From the NCBI GenBank assembly GCA_000009845.1, contig AP006628.2, positions 778,590 to 842,589 on the forward strand: a stretch of DNA of 64,000 bases. Reading direction: 5' to 3'. A model generated the notes under the pieces. It saw only the letters and a program-made list of their open reading frames with translations. It ran no database searches and was not told the origin of the DNA. The position numbers and the translations under genes are program-made. The DNA comes from Onion yellows phytoplasma OY-M. Lineage in GTDB: Bacteria > Bacillota_I > Bacilli_A > Acholeplasmatales > Acholeplasmataceae. Position 1 is the first letter of the stretch. Every line of letters begins with the position of its first letter. Below are positions 1-7,993 of this stretch, piece after piece.

Positions 1-582
1 TGGGGCGTAACCTAGTTTGAATTCTTGAATGGTTTTTAGATTTAATTTTCGTTTTTGGGTTAAATATTCTAATCCTAGGTGTGATTCGTTGTTGCGGTTA
101 GAGGTTAATAAATAGTTATAATAATCTCTAATTTGGTTAAATAAGGGTGATATTTCTTTAAATAATTGTGTTTTTTTGGCATTAATTTCTTTTTCGTCGG
201 TGGGATTTGATGCGTTTTTGGGGTGATATTGATATTTGAAGGGGTTGGTTAGTGAATTAGGGGTTAAGTTTTGTTGCTCGATTAAGGTCTTAAATTCTTG
301 TGTTTGCATAAAGTTATTAATTCTTTCGAGGGCGAGATTGAAGGTTTTAATTCCTCTTATTTCCATATAAACATCAATAATATCAAAATCGCAACAACAT
401 TTCCAACAATGAATTTTGTTGTCTGAAGTTATTTGGCAACAAGTTGGGTTTTGGCCTTGATGGATGGGGCAGGGGAAACGATATTTAATGTTGAAGTTTG
501 GGGATATAATGTTTAGTTTTTTTAATAAAACTGACATGGGGAATTGTGTTTGAATGTGTTTTATTTTATTTTGATAATTCAT
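1..582 (-). CDS. dnaG: DNA primase DnaG, N-terminal part (runs off the left edge)
   Basis: Primase that lays down RNA primers for replication. The visible 194 codons hold the N-terminal zinc-binding domain: ligands C38, H41, C59 and C62 fit the CHC2 pattern, with the usual DFDIIDVYMEI stretch just after. The catalytic TOPRIM part lies beyond the window edge. The ATG at 582 follows an AGGAG ribosome site in the 26-bp gap after dnaB. It is the last visible gene of the PMU operon and would work with the DnaB next door. An extra Cys pair near 48-49 is unusual. A second, fragmentary dnaG piece lies at about 35929-36096. Identity is secure; whether the gene is intact cannot be seen. Confidence 0.85.
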   Translation of the reverse strand, partial: MNYQNKIKHIQTQFPMSVLLKKLNIISPNFNIKYRFPCPIHQGQNPTCCQITSDNKIHCWKCCCDFDIIDVYMEIRGIKTFNLALERINNFMQTQEFKTLIEQQNLTPNSLTNPFKYQYHPKNASNPTDEKEINAKKTQLFKEISPLFNQIRDYYNYLLTSNRNNESHLGLEYLTQKRKLNLKTIQEFKLGYAP

Positions 583-608
583 TTATTTTACTCCTGTTTT
601 TTTACTTA

Positions 609-2108
609 TTAATAAGTTTCTATTTGATAAGGTAAAATATAACCTATTTCTTGAAAGGTTTGGGTGGTTAGTTCGAAGTGATAAATTAAGGTTTTTTTAG
701 TTCCACTACGATTTTTTTTGATGCATATTTCGATTATTTTTTGATTTTCGTTGTCCTTCGATTCTAAATATAGTTGATTTAAAGTTGAATTATATATATT
801 GATGGGTTTTCTTTGTCTTTGGATAGTTGGGTGTTGGAATTCAGTCATCATTAAGACAATATCGGAGTTAGTTTCTATTCCGCCTGAACCTTTTAGGGCG
901 GTTATTTCAGGTGATTTGCCTTGATAATTGTTGTATGTATCTCTTGAAAATTGAGATAAAATGATAATAAAGATGTTTAATTCAATGGCTAATTGTTTTA
1001 ATTTAGTCATTATTTCATCAATTGCTAGACGGTCATTTTCTAAGTGATTTGTTGTTTTGGTTATTTGGAGATGGTCTATGACTATAATCTCAGCCTTTTT
1101 TTCTAAATGGAGGCGATAAACTAAATCAATTACATAATCAATATTTTTGCTTTTATCGTAACTGAATGATAAATTTATATTAGCAAAAAAATGTTTTGCG
1201 GTTTTCATCCTTTCCGTGTAGATGTGTTGTGTGATGTTTGAGTCTTCAAAATTTTTATCTAAAATAACATCTAATGGAGTTTTGGTTAGGTGGGCTAACA
1301 AACGACTTAAATTTTCTTCTAATGTCATTTCATAAGAAAAAACCAACATATGAGGATAGCAAGAATTTTCTTGGTGTTTGGTTTTGGCGATATCTAAAAG
1401 AAGATTGTAAACAAAAGTTGTTTTTCCTAAACCAGTATAGCCCCCAATTGTAATGATTTGGCCTTTTTTAAATCCCTTAGTGGCTTGATTGATTCCTTTA
1501 AAAGTTTCTGATAAACGGTAATATTCTTCTTGGATTTTTTGTTTTGCTTGGTTGTCGGTATCAAAAAATTCAGGGTGTAAAAAGGCCATTTGGTTTAAAT
1601 TGAAGAGAGTTTGGTCGGATTTGTGGGGGATTGAAGAAATAAAGATTCTTAATTTATCAAAAATTTCTTGGTAATATAAATTTTTGTGGTATGGGTCTTG
1701 GTTTTCGTATGTGGGGCTGATAATTTTTATTAATTTTTGAAATAGTTTTTCTTGGGTGTAAGTGTGTTTAAGATTGTCTAACACATGAGTGTTGTTTTGG
1801 TTATTAAAATCATCATTCAAATAATTTAATGATTCCAAAGTGAATTTATCTTTTGGGAAATTAGCTTGTAGATATGTTAGTAATTCTTGGATAATAACGG
1901 ATTTGGTAGTAATTTTGTCAAATGGATGAGTTGTTTGTTTTTCTAAAAACAAATATTTAAAAGCTGAAAATATTTTTGTATTTTGAGGGGTAAGCAGAGT
2001 TTTGGGGTTGATTATTTGACAGTAAAGGTTCAACTTTTCCCATTGGCCTTGTTCGATATAAGTTATTAATTGTTGTAAAGCGCGTTGTTCGTTAGTTAAT
2101 TGATTCAT
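609..2108 (-). CDS. dnaB: Replicative DNA helicase DnaB (PMU copy)
   Basis: Hexameric 5'-3' replicative helicase, 499 aa, normal for the family. The RecA-like ATPase domain starts near residue 205. Walker A is GYTGLGKTT at about 222-230. Walker B is the hydrophobic run ending IVIDHLQI at about 338-345. The C-terminal end has the SQFSR and KGSGGIE motifs of DnaB. The first ~170 residues match the position of the primase-interacting domain but are divergent. The start follows AAGGAG. It sits between a nuclease-like gene and dnaG in one transcription direction, so helicase and primase are probably co-made to replicate the mobile unit. It looks intact. The PMU origin is inferred from context. Confidence 0.93.
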   Translation of the reverse strand: MNQLTNEQRALQQLITYIEQGQWEKLNLYCQIINPKTLLTPQNTKIFSAFKYLFLEKQTTHPFDKITTKSVIIQELLTYLQANFPKDKFTLESLNYLNDDFNNQNNTHVLDNLKHTYTQEKLFQKLIKIISPTYENQDPYHKNLYYQEIFDKLRIFISSIPHKSDQTLFNLNQMAFLHPEFFDTDNQAKQKIQEEYYRLSETFKGINQATKGFKKGQIITIGGYTGLGKTTFVYNLLLDIAKTKHQENSCYPHMLVFSYEMTLEENLSRLLAHLTKTPLDVILDKNFEDSNITQHIYTERMKTAKHFFANINLSFSYDKSKNIDYVIDLVYRLHLEKKAEIIVIDHLQITKTTNHLENDRLAIDEIMTKLKQLAIELNIFIIILSQFSRDTYNNYQGKSPEITALKGSGGIETNSDIVLMMTEFQHPTIQRQRKPINIYNSTLNQLYLESKDNENQKIIEICIKKNRSGTKKTLIYHFELTTQTFQEIGYILPYQIETY

Positions 2109-2125
2109 TTTTTACTCCTTGGTTA

Positions 2126-2737
2126 TTATTTTTTAATTATATTGATATTAGAAAAGGGGATAAATTTGTTGGTAAGTAAGTTTTGTAAGAATTTATTGGC
2201 TGAATCAGAAAATAAGTTAATTACTTGATTAATTCCTTGAACTTTGCCTTGATTGATTTTTTTGTTTAATCTTTGGGTTTCCGTTTCGTTATTAGTTAAT
2301 AGATAGAATTCAAATCGCGTATCTAGTTTTTTTAATTGTTGACCTTCTATCATGGCTTGTTTATAGCGGTCTCGGAGGCAGGTTTTGAAATTGAAGGCCA
2401 TTATTCGTTTGGTTTTAGTGAATAAAACCAAATCGAATTTAATGTCAGGTATGAAAAATAAATGTGATTGGGGGTATAAATGGGTGATTCCTTTATTGTT
2501 TAGATATAACAAAATTAAATATTCATTGATTTTACCACGGATTGATTTTTGACTTTGTGAATTGTAGTGGTTGTTTTGGAGATATTCGTTTAGGAGATTG
2601 TGGGTTTGTGTCATATACTCATTAAATGGTTGGTTGAATAATGAGGGTTGGATTATAAGTTTGGTGATGTCAACACATAAAGATTGGTGGTTAAAAACAT
2701 TGATATTGTTGAAATGTAAATTATTTAATTGATTCAT
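2126..2737 (-). CDS. PMU conserved hypothetical, possible PD-(D/E)XK-like nuclease fold
   Basis: 203 aa, soluble, no signal peptide. I do not recognise a named family. The middle (about 95-125) reads PDIKFDLVLF, then about ten residues, then AFNFKTCLRDRYKQA. This spacing (acidic-hydrophobic strand, second strand with xK, helix) is like PD-(D/E)XK nucleases, but the usual second acid before K is replaced by N, so the assignment is weak. The start follows AAAGGAA. It lies between tmk and dnaB and shares their direction, so a role in PMU DNA processing is plausible. A fold comparison would decide it. Confidence 0.6.
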   Translation of the reverse strand: MNQLNNLHFNNINVFNHQSLCVDITKLIIQPSLFNQPFNEYMTQTHNLLNEYLQNNHYNSQSQKSIRGKINEYLILLYLNNKGITHLYPQSHLFFIPDIKFDLVLFTKTKRIMAFNFKTCLRDRYKQAMIEGQQLKKLDTRFEFYLLTNNETETQRLNKKINQGKVQGINQVINLFSDSANKFLQNLLTNKFIPFSNINIIKK

Positions 2738-2756
2738 TTGATTATTCCTTTCTAAA

Positions 2757-2786
2757 TAAAAAAAAGACTCTTGGTTAGAGTCTTTT
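2757..2786 (-). terminator. Rho-independent terminator between tmk/small gene and the dnaB block
   Basis: Perfect stem AAAAGACTCT/AGAGTCTTTT with loop TGGTT, followed on the minus strand by eight T. It lies upstream of the nuclease-like gene and dnaB and also contains the stop codon of the 47-aa gene. It would reduce read-through into dnaB-dnaG. Confidence 0.8.
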
Positions 2787-2918
2787 GGGGTTTTTGAAAT
2801 TTATTTTTTTAGTACGCCAGCGGATAGTGCCATCTTTTTTAATAGTTTTTATTTTTCCGTTATTATAATGGATGTATAAATTACCGTTTTTACAAATTTT
2901 CTTAATTATTATTGACAT
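2775..2918 (-). CDS. 47-aa basic PMU mini-protein overlapping the tmk 3' end
   Basis: The ATG lies 17 nt inside the end of tmk and is preceded by AGGAG at good spacing, so the frame is probably translated by coupling with tmk. The 47-residue product is basic (about 30% Lys/Arg). It has the pattern NGNLYIHYNNGKIKTIKKDG then TIRW, a short beta-rich repeat style resembling phytoplasma repeat proteins with GKI/DGTI motifs. No transmembrane segment. The stop is inside the terminator stem. Function unknown. Support is from the ribosome site, overlap and lack of stops only. Confidence 0.5.
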   Translation of the reverse strand: MSIIIKKICKNGNLYIHYNNGKIKTIKKDGTIRWRTKKINFKNPKRL

Positions 2919-3531
2919 TTGATATTTCTCCTATTTTTTTGATTATTTGTTTTGTGTTGGATTTCCAAGTTTTGGGTTCCATTGCATTTAAAATAATTTG
3001 GGGACCTAGTTTTTTGTTTAAAAACTCTTGAAAACCTTTTTCTACTTGATAAAAATATGATAATGGGCTTGTTTCAATAACATCGAGTGTGTGATTAGTT
3101 TGATTTGCTTTGCGGTTTAGCCCTGTTTGTGGGTCGATTTTTAAATAAACTGTTAAATTTGGTTTAATAAATAATTTAGTTAAATTGTTAAAAAAATAAT
3201 ATTTTTTATCAATTCGATTAGGATATACGCGATAGGCGAAATTAGAGCCTAACCAACGGTCAACTAAAATGATTTTGTTTGTTTCTAAGTGGGGTTTGAT
3301 GAGTTCTTCTTGGGTTTGAATCATATTGGCGAAACTTAAAAAATATCTAGTTAAATTGTGTAATTTGTTATGCGTTAAAAATGTTTCGCGTATGGATTCC
3401 CCAATTGTAGAACTTCCTAATCCGCGAATAACGATTACTTCTTTTCCTTGTTTTTTTAATCCGTGCTTAACGCTTTTTATTAAACCTGTTTTTCCGCTAC
3501 CGTCTAGTCCTTCGAATATAATTAATTTCAT
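2902..3531 (-). CDS. tmk: Thymidylate kinase (PMU copy)
   Basis: Phosphorylates dTMP to dTDP for DNA synthesis. 209 aa, typical length. The P-loop is FEGLDGSGKT at residues 5-14. The DR-type substrate motif is VDRWLGSNFAYR near 90-101. The C-terminal region has the family's helix (SYFYQVEKGFQEFL). The start follows AAGGAG. PMUs of phytoplasmas commonly carry tmk next to dnaB/dnaG, and this fits. It looks complete. The 47-aa gene begins inside its 3' end. Confidence 0.92.
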   Translation of the reverse strand: MKLIIFEGLDGSGKTGLIKSVKHGLKKQGKEVIVIRGLGSSTIGESIRETFLTHNKLHNLTRYFLSFANMIQTQEELIKPHLETNKIILVDRWLGSNFAYRVYPNRIDKKYYFFNNLTKLFIKPNLTVYLKIDPQTGLNRKANQTNHTLDVIETSPLSYFYQVEKGFQEFLNKKLGPQIILNAMEPKTWKSNTKQIIKKIGEISNVNNN

Positions 3532-3563
3532 TGTAATTCTCCTTTTAATCTAATTTTGGGTAT

Positions 3564-3591
3564 AAAAAAAGACCTTCAATTTGAAGGTCTT
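3564..3591 (-). terminator. Rho-independent terminator before tmk
   Basis: AAGACCTTCAA paired with TTGAAGGTCTT, then T7 on the minus strand, followed by the TATACCC tail common to several terminators here. The stop codon of the broken YqaJ gene lies inside the stem. Confidence 0.8.
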
Positions 3592-4217
3592 ATTTGTGAT
3601 TTAGTTTGGTTAATTGTTTTAAATAAATTGTTTGTGATAATTCTTTTTTTTGTGTTATGTAGTAATTCTAAATATTTTTTACTGTCTTTAATCATTTTAT
3701 TAATGAAGTTATTATCTTGGTAAATGCGAACTACATGATAATTTGTGTCATTAAAATAAATTAAAAAATAAGCGAATTTAGCTTGGCTACAATATAGTTG
3801 ACATTGAACTTGGGCCCAGTAGTTGATGGGACTTCTTTGTTTGAAAAAAAGCCGTTCCAAGATTGTGAGTGGTGTTGAATTCATTAACATAAGGGCATTT
3901 GATTTCTAATAAAGTTTTGGTTTTTGAGTTGTATCCATCAAGTGAGGATGGAAACATTTGGACTTTATCGTCGGTAAAGATGGTATCGGGAAATTTTAGA
4001 TTAGTGGTTTTTTCAAAGAAACTACACGCTAAGGGTTCGGTTTTGTTTCCATGTTAGGTGTATTTGTTGGTGGTAAAAGCAGCTCTAAATATTTTGTCAC
4101 GGACTAATTGTTCTAAGGTTCTAAATTTATCATTTCCAGTGATACTTCCTATTTCTGAGGCGTTAATGTATTTTTTTCGATGTTGGTACCATTGTTGAGG
4201 TTCTTTGGTTGAGGTTG
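3576..4217 (-). pseudogene. Broken YqaJ-type viral recombinase/exonuclease
   Basis: Read on the minus strand in two frames, this gives a lambda-exonuclease/YqaJ-like protein. The first part runs from about 4217: WYQHRKKYINASEIGSITGN, then HGNKTEPLA, then SSLDGYN and LLEIKCP, the last being the ExK active-site motif. The second part is an open stretch 3576-3890 with NYWAQVQCQLYCSQAKFAYF, the family's C-terminal signature. A TAA interrupts the first part (just before HGNKTE, about 4052-4054). A shift of one base near 3870-3890 separates the parts. No proper start codon is visible: the frame runs up into a terminator. It is probably dead. Next to ssb and sigma genes it suggests that the element once carried a phage-type recombination pair. 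Confidence 0.7.
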
Positions 4218-4221
4218 GGTA

Positions 4222-4250
4222 TAAAAAAAGACTCTCGTGATGAGAGTCTT
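4222..4250 (-). terminator. Rho-independent terminator after the SVM gene region
   Basis: Stem AAGACTCTC/GAGAGTCTT with loop GTGAT and T7 on the minus strand. Almost the same hairpin as the one at 11063-11090 (loop ACCAC in place of ATCAC on that strand). Confidence 0.82.
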
Positions 4251-4328
4251 GGGTTGGATTTATTTGTTGGTTTTGGGGGTTGTTAATATTTGTATTAAAT
4301 ATATATTAAATTGTTTTTTTAATTGGGA

Positions 4329-4592
4329 TTATTTTAATTTATTTATTATATTTATGTTTTTCACCATATCTTCTAATGATAAATTTTTATCTTTAACATA
4401 ATAACTAATTTTTATGGGTTTATTTGGATTTATTCTAACATTTTTGGTTTCAATGTTATAAATCGTTTGAAGGGGTTTATTTTTTTCCATTGCCATTACT
4501 TGATGATTATTGGTGATAAAAAATAATCCTAAAAAAGTAAATAGAACTATTATTAATAAATATAATTGTTTTTTTAATCTAAAAATTAACAT
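4329..4592 (-). CDS. SVM-type secreted protein, candidate effector
   Basis: 87 aa. The N-terminus is a Sec signal peptide: basic start MLIFRLKKQ, hydrophobic core, then ITNNHQVMAME with a likely cut after VMA near residue 34. This FLGLFFITNNHQVMA pattern is the conserved leader of the phytoplasma sequence-variable mosaic (SVM) family, to which known effectors belong. The mature part would be ~53 aa, hydrophilic and Lys/Asn-rich, ending in LSLEDMVKNINIINKLK. I do not recognise it as a named effector. Many such proteins are released into the plant cell and act on host factors. The ribosome site is weak (AGAGAG). It stands alone between a terminator and the cassette gene. Confidence 0.75.
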   Translation of the reverse strand: MLIFRLKKQLYLLIIVLFTFLGLFFITNNHQVMAMEKNKPLQTIYNIETKNVRINPNKPIKISYYVKDKNLSLEDMVKNINIINKLK

Positions 4593-4621
4593 TTTTCTCT
4601 CTTTTCTGTTTTTTATTTATT

Positions 4622-5419
4622 TTATTTTATGTTGTGTTTTTGTGTGTATAGGGTGATGTAGGCTTGTTTGGGGTTGAAGTGTAGGTAGTAGGTTTTGCTT
4701 TTCAAAACGCCTTCAGGACTTCTTTCGTTTGAGGTGCAGTTTACTTCATCCATGAAAAAGTCCTTATCTTCTTCGAGTAGGTGTTTGGGGCCTTTGTAGT
4801 TGATGTATATGGTGTGATTTAATGGGTTTATACTAACACCGTTGCCCCCATCAAATTGTGAGTTTTTGTCTTTGTATTTTGTGTGGAAACCATCAAACTC
4901 ATCTACTCGCATACCCTCATCGTACCATTTGTCAAATGGGTTTTTTACAAATAGGGCGAGGTCGGCGGGTTCGTGTTCACGGTGGTGACCGCGTCCTAGG
5001 CCGTTGAGTCCGTAGAAGGTGTAGGTTTTTTTAATCATCGGAACACCTTCTTGCGCGATATCGGTTAATAGCCAGCTTTTATTATTATTTTTTTGTAAAT
5101 TATTTTCATTATATGTGTATTTTGCACCGCTTTTTGTTTGAAACCACTCCTCTTGGGTTTCTATTTTGGTTGAGGGAATTTCGTAGATTTTAGGTTTTGA
5201 TTTGATTATATCATATTTATTATCTAAAAATAAAAATACTCCAAATCCAACAACTGAAACAGACATCATGACATAATAAATAATCAAACCCGTCTTTATA
5301 TTGACTTTTTTAATCCTATTTGTATTTTCTCGTTTTTGAATAAACCAAATCCATAAAGGGATTGACCCAAAAATGATACCCAAAAAAAATACAATAGTTA
5401 ATATCTTAAATAATTCCAT
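4622..5419 (-). CDS. Membrane-anchored protein with the duplicated C-terminal cassette
   Basis: 265 aa. Two transmembrane segments at about 6-27 and 45-66, then a linker to ~129, then a 136-residue C-terminal module beginning MIKKTYTFYGLNGLGRGHH. The module is nearly identical to the end of the AAA+ protein at 8888-10396. It is rich in His, Asp, Glu and aromatic residues (GRGHHREHEPADLALF, DKWYDEGMRVDEFDGF) and matches no family I know. The module DNA is clearly richer in G+C than the surroundings. The start has AAGGA at long spacing. Function unknown. The shared module with different N-termini recalls modular toxins or effectors, but that is only an analogy. Confidence 0.7.
   Translation of the reverse strand: MELFKILTIVFFLGIIFGSIPLWIWFIQKRENTNRIKKVNIKTGLIIYYVMMSVSVVGFGVFLFLDNKYDIIKSKPKIYEIPSTKIETQEEWFQTKSGAKYTYNENNLQKNNNKSWLLTDIAQEGVPMIKKTYTFYGLNGLGRGHHREHEPADLALFVKNPFDKWYDEGMRVDEFDGFHTKYKDKNSQFDGGNGVSINPLNHTIYINYKGPKHLLEEDKDFFMDEVNCTSNERSPEGVLKSKTYYLHFNPKQAYITLYTQKHNIK
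4631..5038. repeat. 408-bp cassette, copy A (pair with 8906-9313)
   Basis: Direct repeat at an offset of 4275 bp. By eye only two bases differ (near 4684 and at 5028). Identity begins exactly at an ATG on the minus strand (5036-5038) and stops just before the two stop codons, so it covers 136 codons. The flanks are unrelated. Recent copying or gene conversion of a coding module is the simplest reading. Confidence 0.93.
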
Positions 5420-5499
5420 TCTATCTTAAATTTCCTTTTTTTAACTTACTTTTATTTTAACATAAATAGAACAATAATGCAAAAAAATATTCATTATTG

Positions 5500-7191
5500 T
5501 TACCATCCAAGCCATTGTTTGTATGTGTCCCATTTTGATGCAACAGATGCGGCACCACTAATTAAACCACCTATGCCTCCGCCAATAATCGTACCGACAC
5601 CAGGTAAAATGGCAGAGCCCAATGAAGCTCCTATTATGGCTCCTGATTTCGTTGAAATAACTGTGTTTACTACTGCACCTGTTCTTTCTACGCTTTTGTC
5701 CCATTTGGAGGTTTTGATTTTTAGTTGGTCGGCTTTGGTGGTTAGGGTTGAATTATCGGTTTTTAATTTTAGGATTTGTTCGTCTAATTTTTCTTTCATT
5801 GTTTCGTGGGCAGATTGTTCGTTTTTCAATTGCTCTTTTAATTTGGCGATTTCGTGTTGTAGTTCTTTGTTTTCGAATCCTAATGAACCACTTGCGCCTT
5901 CAAGTCCTGAGATTGCACCTTCTAGTTGTTGGATTTTGATTGATTGTTGTTTGAAAGTTTCCATGTTGGCTTCAATTTCGGCAGTTAGTTTGATAATTTG
6001 TTCTGCTTGTTCTTGGATGGTTTGTTGTAGTTTTGCTATTTCTTCATCTTTTTGGTTGATTATTTCTTGTAGTTGAATTTCGTTAGCTTCTAAGATGTTG
6101 ATTTTGCCTTTTAAGTCTTTAATTTGAGTTTGTTTATTATTTAATTGGTTAACTAATGCTTCGTTTGCATTGCCGTTTTTCACCAATTCATCTTGAATTT
6201 CTTTGATTTCTTTTTCTAGTTGTTCGTTTTCGGTTTTAGATGTGTTTAGTTGTTCTTGGATTTTATTTAAATCGTTAGTGTATTTTTCTTTTAGGTTTTT
6301 GTTTTCTAGTTTCAAAGTATCTATTTCACTTCTAAATCCTTGTTCTTTAATTTCTAGTTGTTGCATTTCGTTTTTTAAGGTTTTGATATGCGTTTCTTTG
6401 TTATTTAGTTCTTGTTGTAGAGTGTCATCAGGTTTTTGGTTGGTAATTAAATCAGTTATTTCTTGTTGGCAATTATTGAGTTCTTGTTGTTTGTTGGTTA
6501 GTGTTTGTGTAATTTCATTCAAATTATTAGTTTTTTGTTCTAATATGGATTTATAATTATTTAGTTTATTTGGGGGAGGAGTTTCACTTACGCTGTTACT
6601 AAATTTTAAGTGCCAATATTCTTGATTTGGAAGGATATTATAAACTTCTGGGTTGGAAAAGTCAGGATTTATAAAAAGTATTTTTTTGAAACATAAATCA
6701 GGTTTTATATAATGAAACGTATTTCCATTGATTTCTATTGGTCTACTATTTATTATTTTTTTATTTGCGTTTTGTATAAGTTGGTTGGCTTTCGGTTCGC
6801 GCATGTCTTCTGCTTCCCAAATTGGGGTTAATTCAACTGTAAAGGGGACAGGAGAGTAATACATTTGTCTATCTTTAATGTGTTGAGTGTCTATAATATT
6901 AGTTTTAACAAGCCTTATTTTATTGGCTTCAATTTCGCAATTATTTTGCCATTCATCGTAAGTTTGAGTTAAATCTGATAATTCTTTTTGTAATAATGTT
7001 TGGGGTTGTGAAAGAGTAACTAATTCTTGATTAATGGTGTTAATTTGATTTAGTTTAGTTAATAATTCTTCTCGTAGTTTGCTGGCTTTTTCATTATTTT
7101 TTGCAATTTGTTCTTTTAGAGTTTCGGTTTCGGTTTCTAATTCCTTGACAATGTTTTTGTAATTATCTATTTGTTTTTGAATTTCTTCCAA
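5500..7191 (-). CDS. Coiled-coil protein, C-terminal part, with glycine-zipper membrane end
   Basis: 563 aa. Residues ~1-55 and ~210-470 are long coiled coil (E/K/Q/L heptads). Residues ~70-200 are a non-coiled block with W/P/N. Near the end (about 500-550) is a glycine zipper GAIIGASLGSAILPGVGT followed by GGGIGGLISG, typical of membrane-inserting hairpins. The only start in frame is TTG, without a clear ribosome site, and it overlaps the upstream frame by 29 nt. Removing one A from the CGTAAAAACTTTGG run near 7190 would join it smoothly to the upstream coiled coil. It is more likely the tail of one long protein than a separate gene. Confidence 0.6.
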   Translation of the reverse strand: MEEIQKQIDNYKNIVKELETETETLKEQIAKNNEKASKLREELLTKLNQINTINQELVTLSQPQTLLQKELSDLTQTYDEWQNNCEIEANKIRLVKTNIIDTQHIKDRQMYYSPVPFTVELTPIWEAEDMREPKANQLIQNANKKIINSRPIEINGNTFHYIKPDLCFKKILFINPDFSNPEVYNILPNQEYWHLKFSNSVSETPPPNKLNNYKSILEQKTNNLNEITQTLTNKQQELNNCQQEITDLITNQKPDDTLQQELNNKETHIKTLKNEMQQLEIKEQGFRSEIDTLKLENKNLKEKYTNDLNKIQEQLNTSKTENEQLEKEIKEIQDELVKNGNANEALVNQLNNKQTQIKDLKGKINILEANEIQLQEIINQKDEEIAKLQQTIQEQAEQIIKLTAEIEANMETFKQQSIKIQQLEGAISGLEGASGSLGFENKELQHEIAKLKEQLKNEQSAHETMKEKLDEQILKLKTDNSTLTTKADQLKIKTSKWDKSVERTGAVVNTVISTKSGAIIGASLGSAILPGVGTIIGGGIGGLISGAASVASKWDTYKQWLGW

Positions 7192-7993
7192 AGTTTTTAC
7201 GTGTTTGTTCTCTCAGTCTTGTTGTTTCATCTTGTTTTTGGGTTAATTGTTGTTTTAGGTTTGTTTCGTTTTGTTTTAATTGGGTTATTTCTTCTTCTTT
7301 GAGTGCTAGTTGAGCTTCGAAATTAACCTTTTCTTGGTTAATATCAGTTTTTAAGGTGTTAATTTCTGAATTTAGTTGTTGTTTTTCTTCATTAGATAAG
7401 TTAATTTGACTGATTAATTGTTGTTGTTTGGTGTGTAGTTGTTCTTCTTTTTGATTAATTTCTTGCTGTAGTTTTTCTAAATCTTGTTTGTTTGAAAACA
7501 ATTGATTTTCTAATTGAGTTTTTTGGGTTTGTAAATTTTGGATTTCGTTATTTTTGTTTTGGGTATTTTCAATTTGATGGTTTAAATTAGTTTGGATATC
7601 GTTAATTTCTTGTTGTAATTTGTTTTTGGTTTCTTCTGTTAATTCTTGATTATTTGCTAATTCTTTTTCTTTTGATGTGAGTTGATTTTCTAAGTTATCT
7701 TTTTGATTTTTGATGTTTAACATTTCTAATTGTTGAGCTTGTAAATTGGCTTCTAGATAGTTTTTTTCTTGTTCTAATTGTTGAGTTTTTGCTTTTTCTT
7801 GTTGAATTAACTCCTCAACTTGTTTTTGCATTTCAGGATTTAATTCATTTCTTTTGTTTTCTATTTTTTGTTTATGAATTGGTTGTTGTGTAGTTAGTTG
7901 AGGAGTTTGTTCGTTATTGTTTAGTTCAGGTGGTTTGGCTGTTTGTTTTTTTTTGAGTTTCTCTTTCTTGGGGTTCATCTTCTTGGGATTCAT
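7163..7993 (-). CDS. Coiled-coil protein, middle part
   Basis: 276 aa, almost entirely coiled coil (residues ~50-260, Q/E/K/L/N heptads). It has no signal and no enzymatic motif. It overlaps the upstream membrane-protein frame by 68 nt and the downstream frame by 29 nt. Both overlaps sit on A-runs (A9 near 7945-7953 and A5 near 7190), which are typical slippage points. With the neighbours it would make a single protein of ~1100 aa: N-terminal membrane segments, long coil, glycine-zipper end. Function unknown. It belongs to the PMU accessory cargo. Confidence 0.55.
   Translation of the reverse strand: MNPKKMNPKKEKLKKKQTAKPPELNNNEQTPQLTTQQPIHKQKIENKRNELNPEMQKQVEELIQQEKAKTQQLEQEKNYLEANLQAQQLEMLNIKNQKDNLENQLTSKEKELANNQELTEETKNKLQQEINDIQTNLNHQIENTQNKNNEIQNLQTQKTQLENQLFSNKQDLEKLQQEINQKEEQLHTKQQQLISQINLSNEEKQQLNSEINTLKTDINQEKVNFEAQLALKEEEITQLKQNETNLKQQLTQKQDETTRLREQTRKNFGRNSKTNR

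Noticed and set aside
5477-6556. Plus-strand open frames opposite the coiled-coil genes (also 7943-8167, 8581-8799, 12098-12400)
   Set aside because: They mirror repetitive coiled-coil or basic coding on the minus strand, have no ribosome sites and unnatural Ser/Phe/Cys/Val composition.
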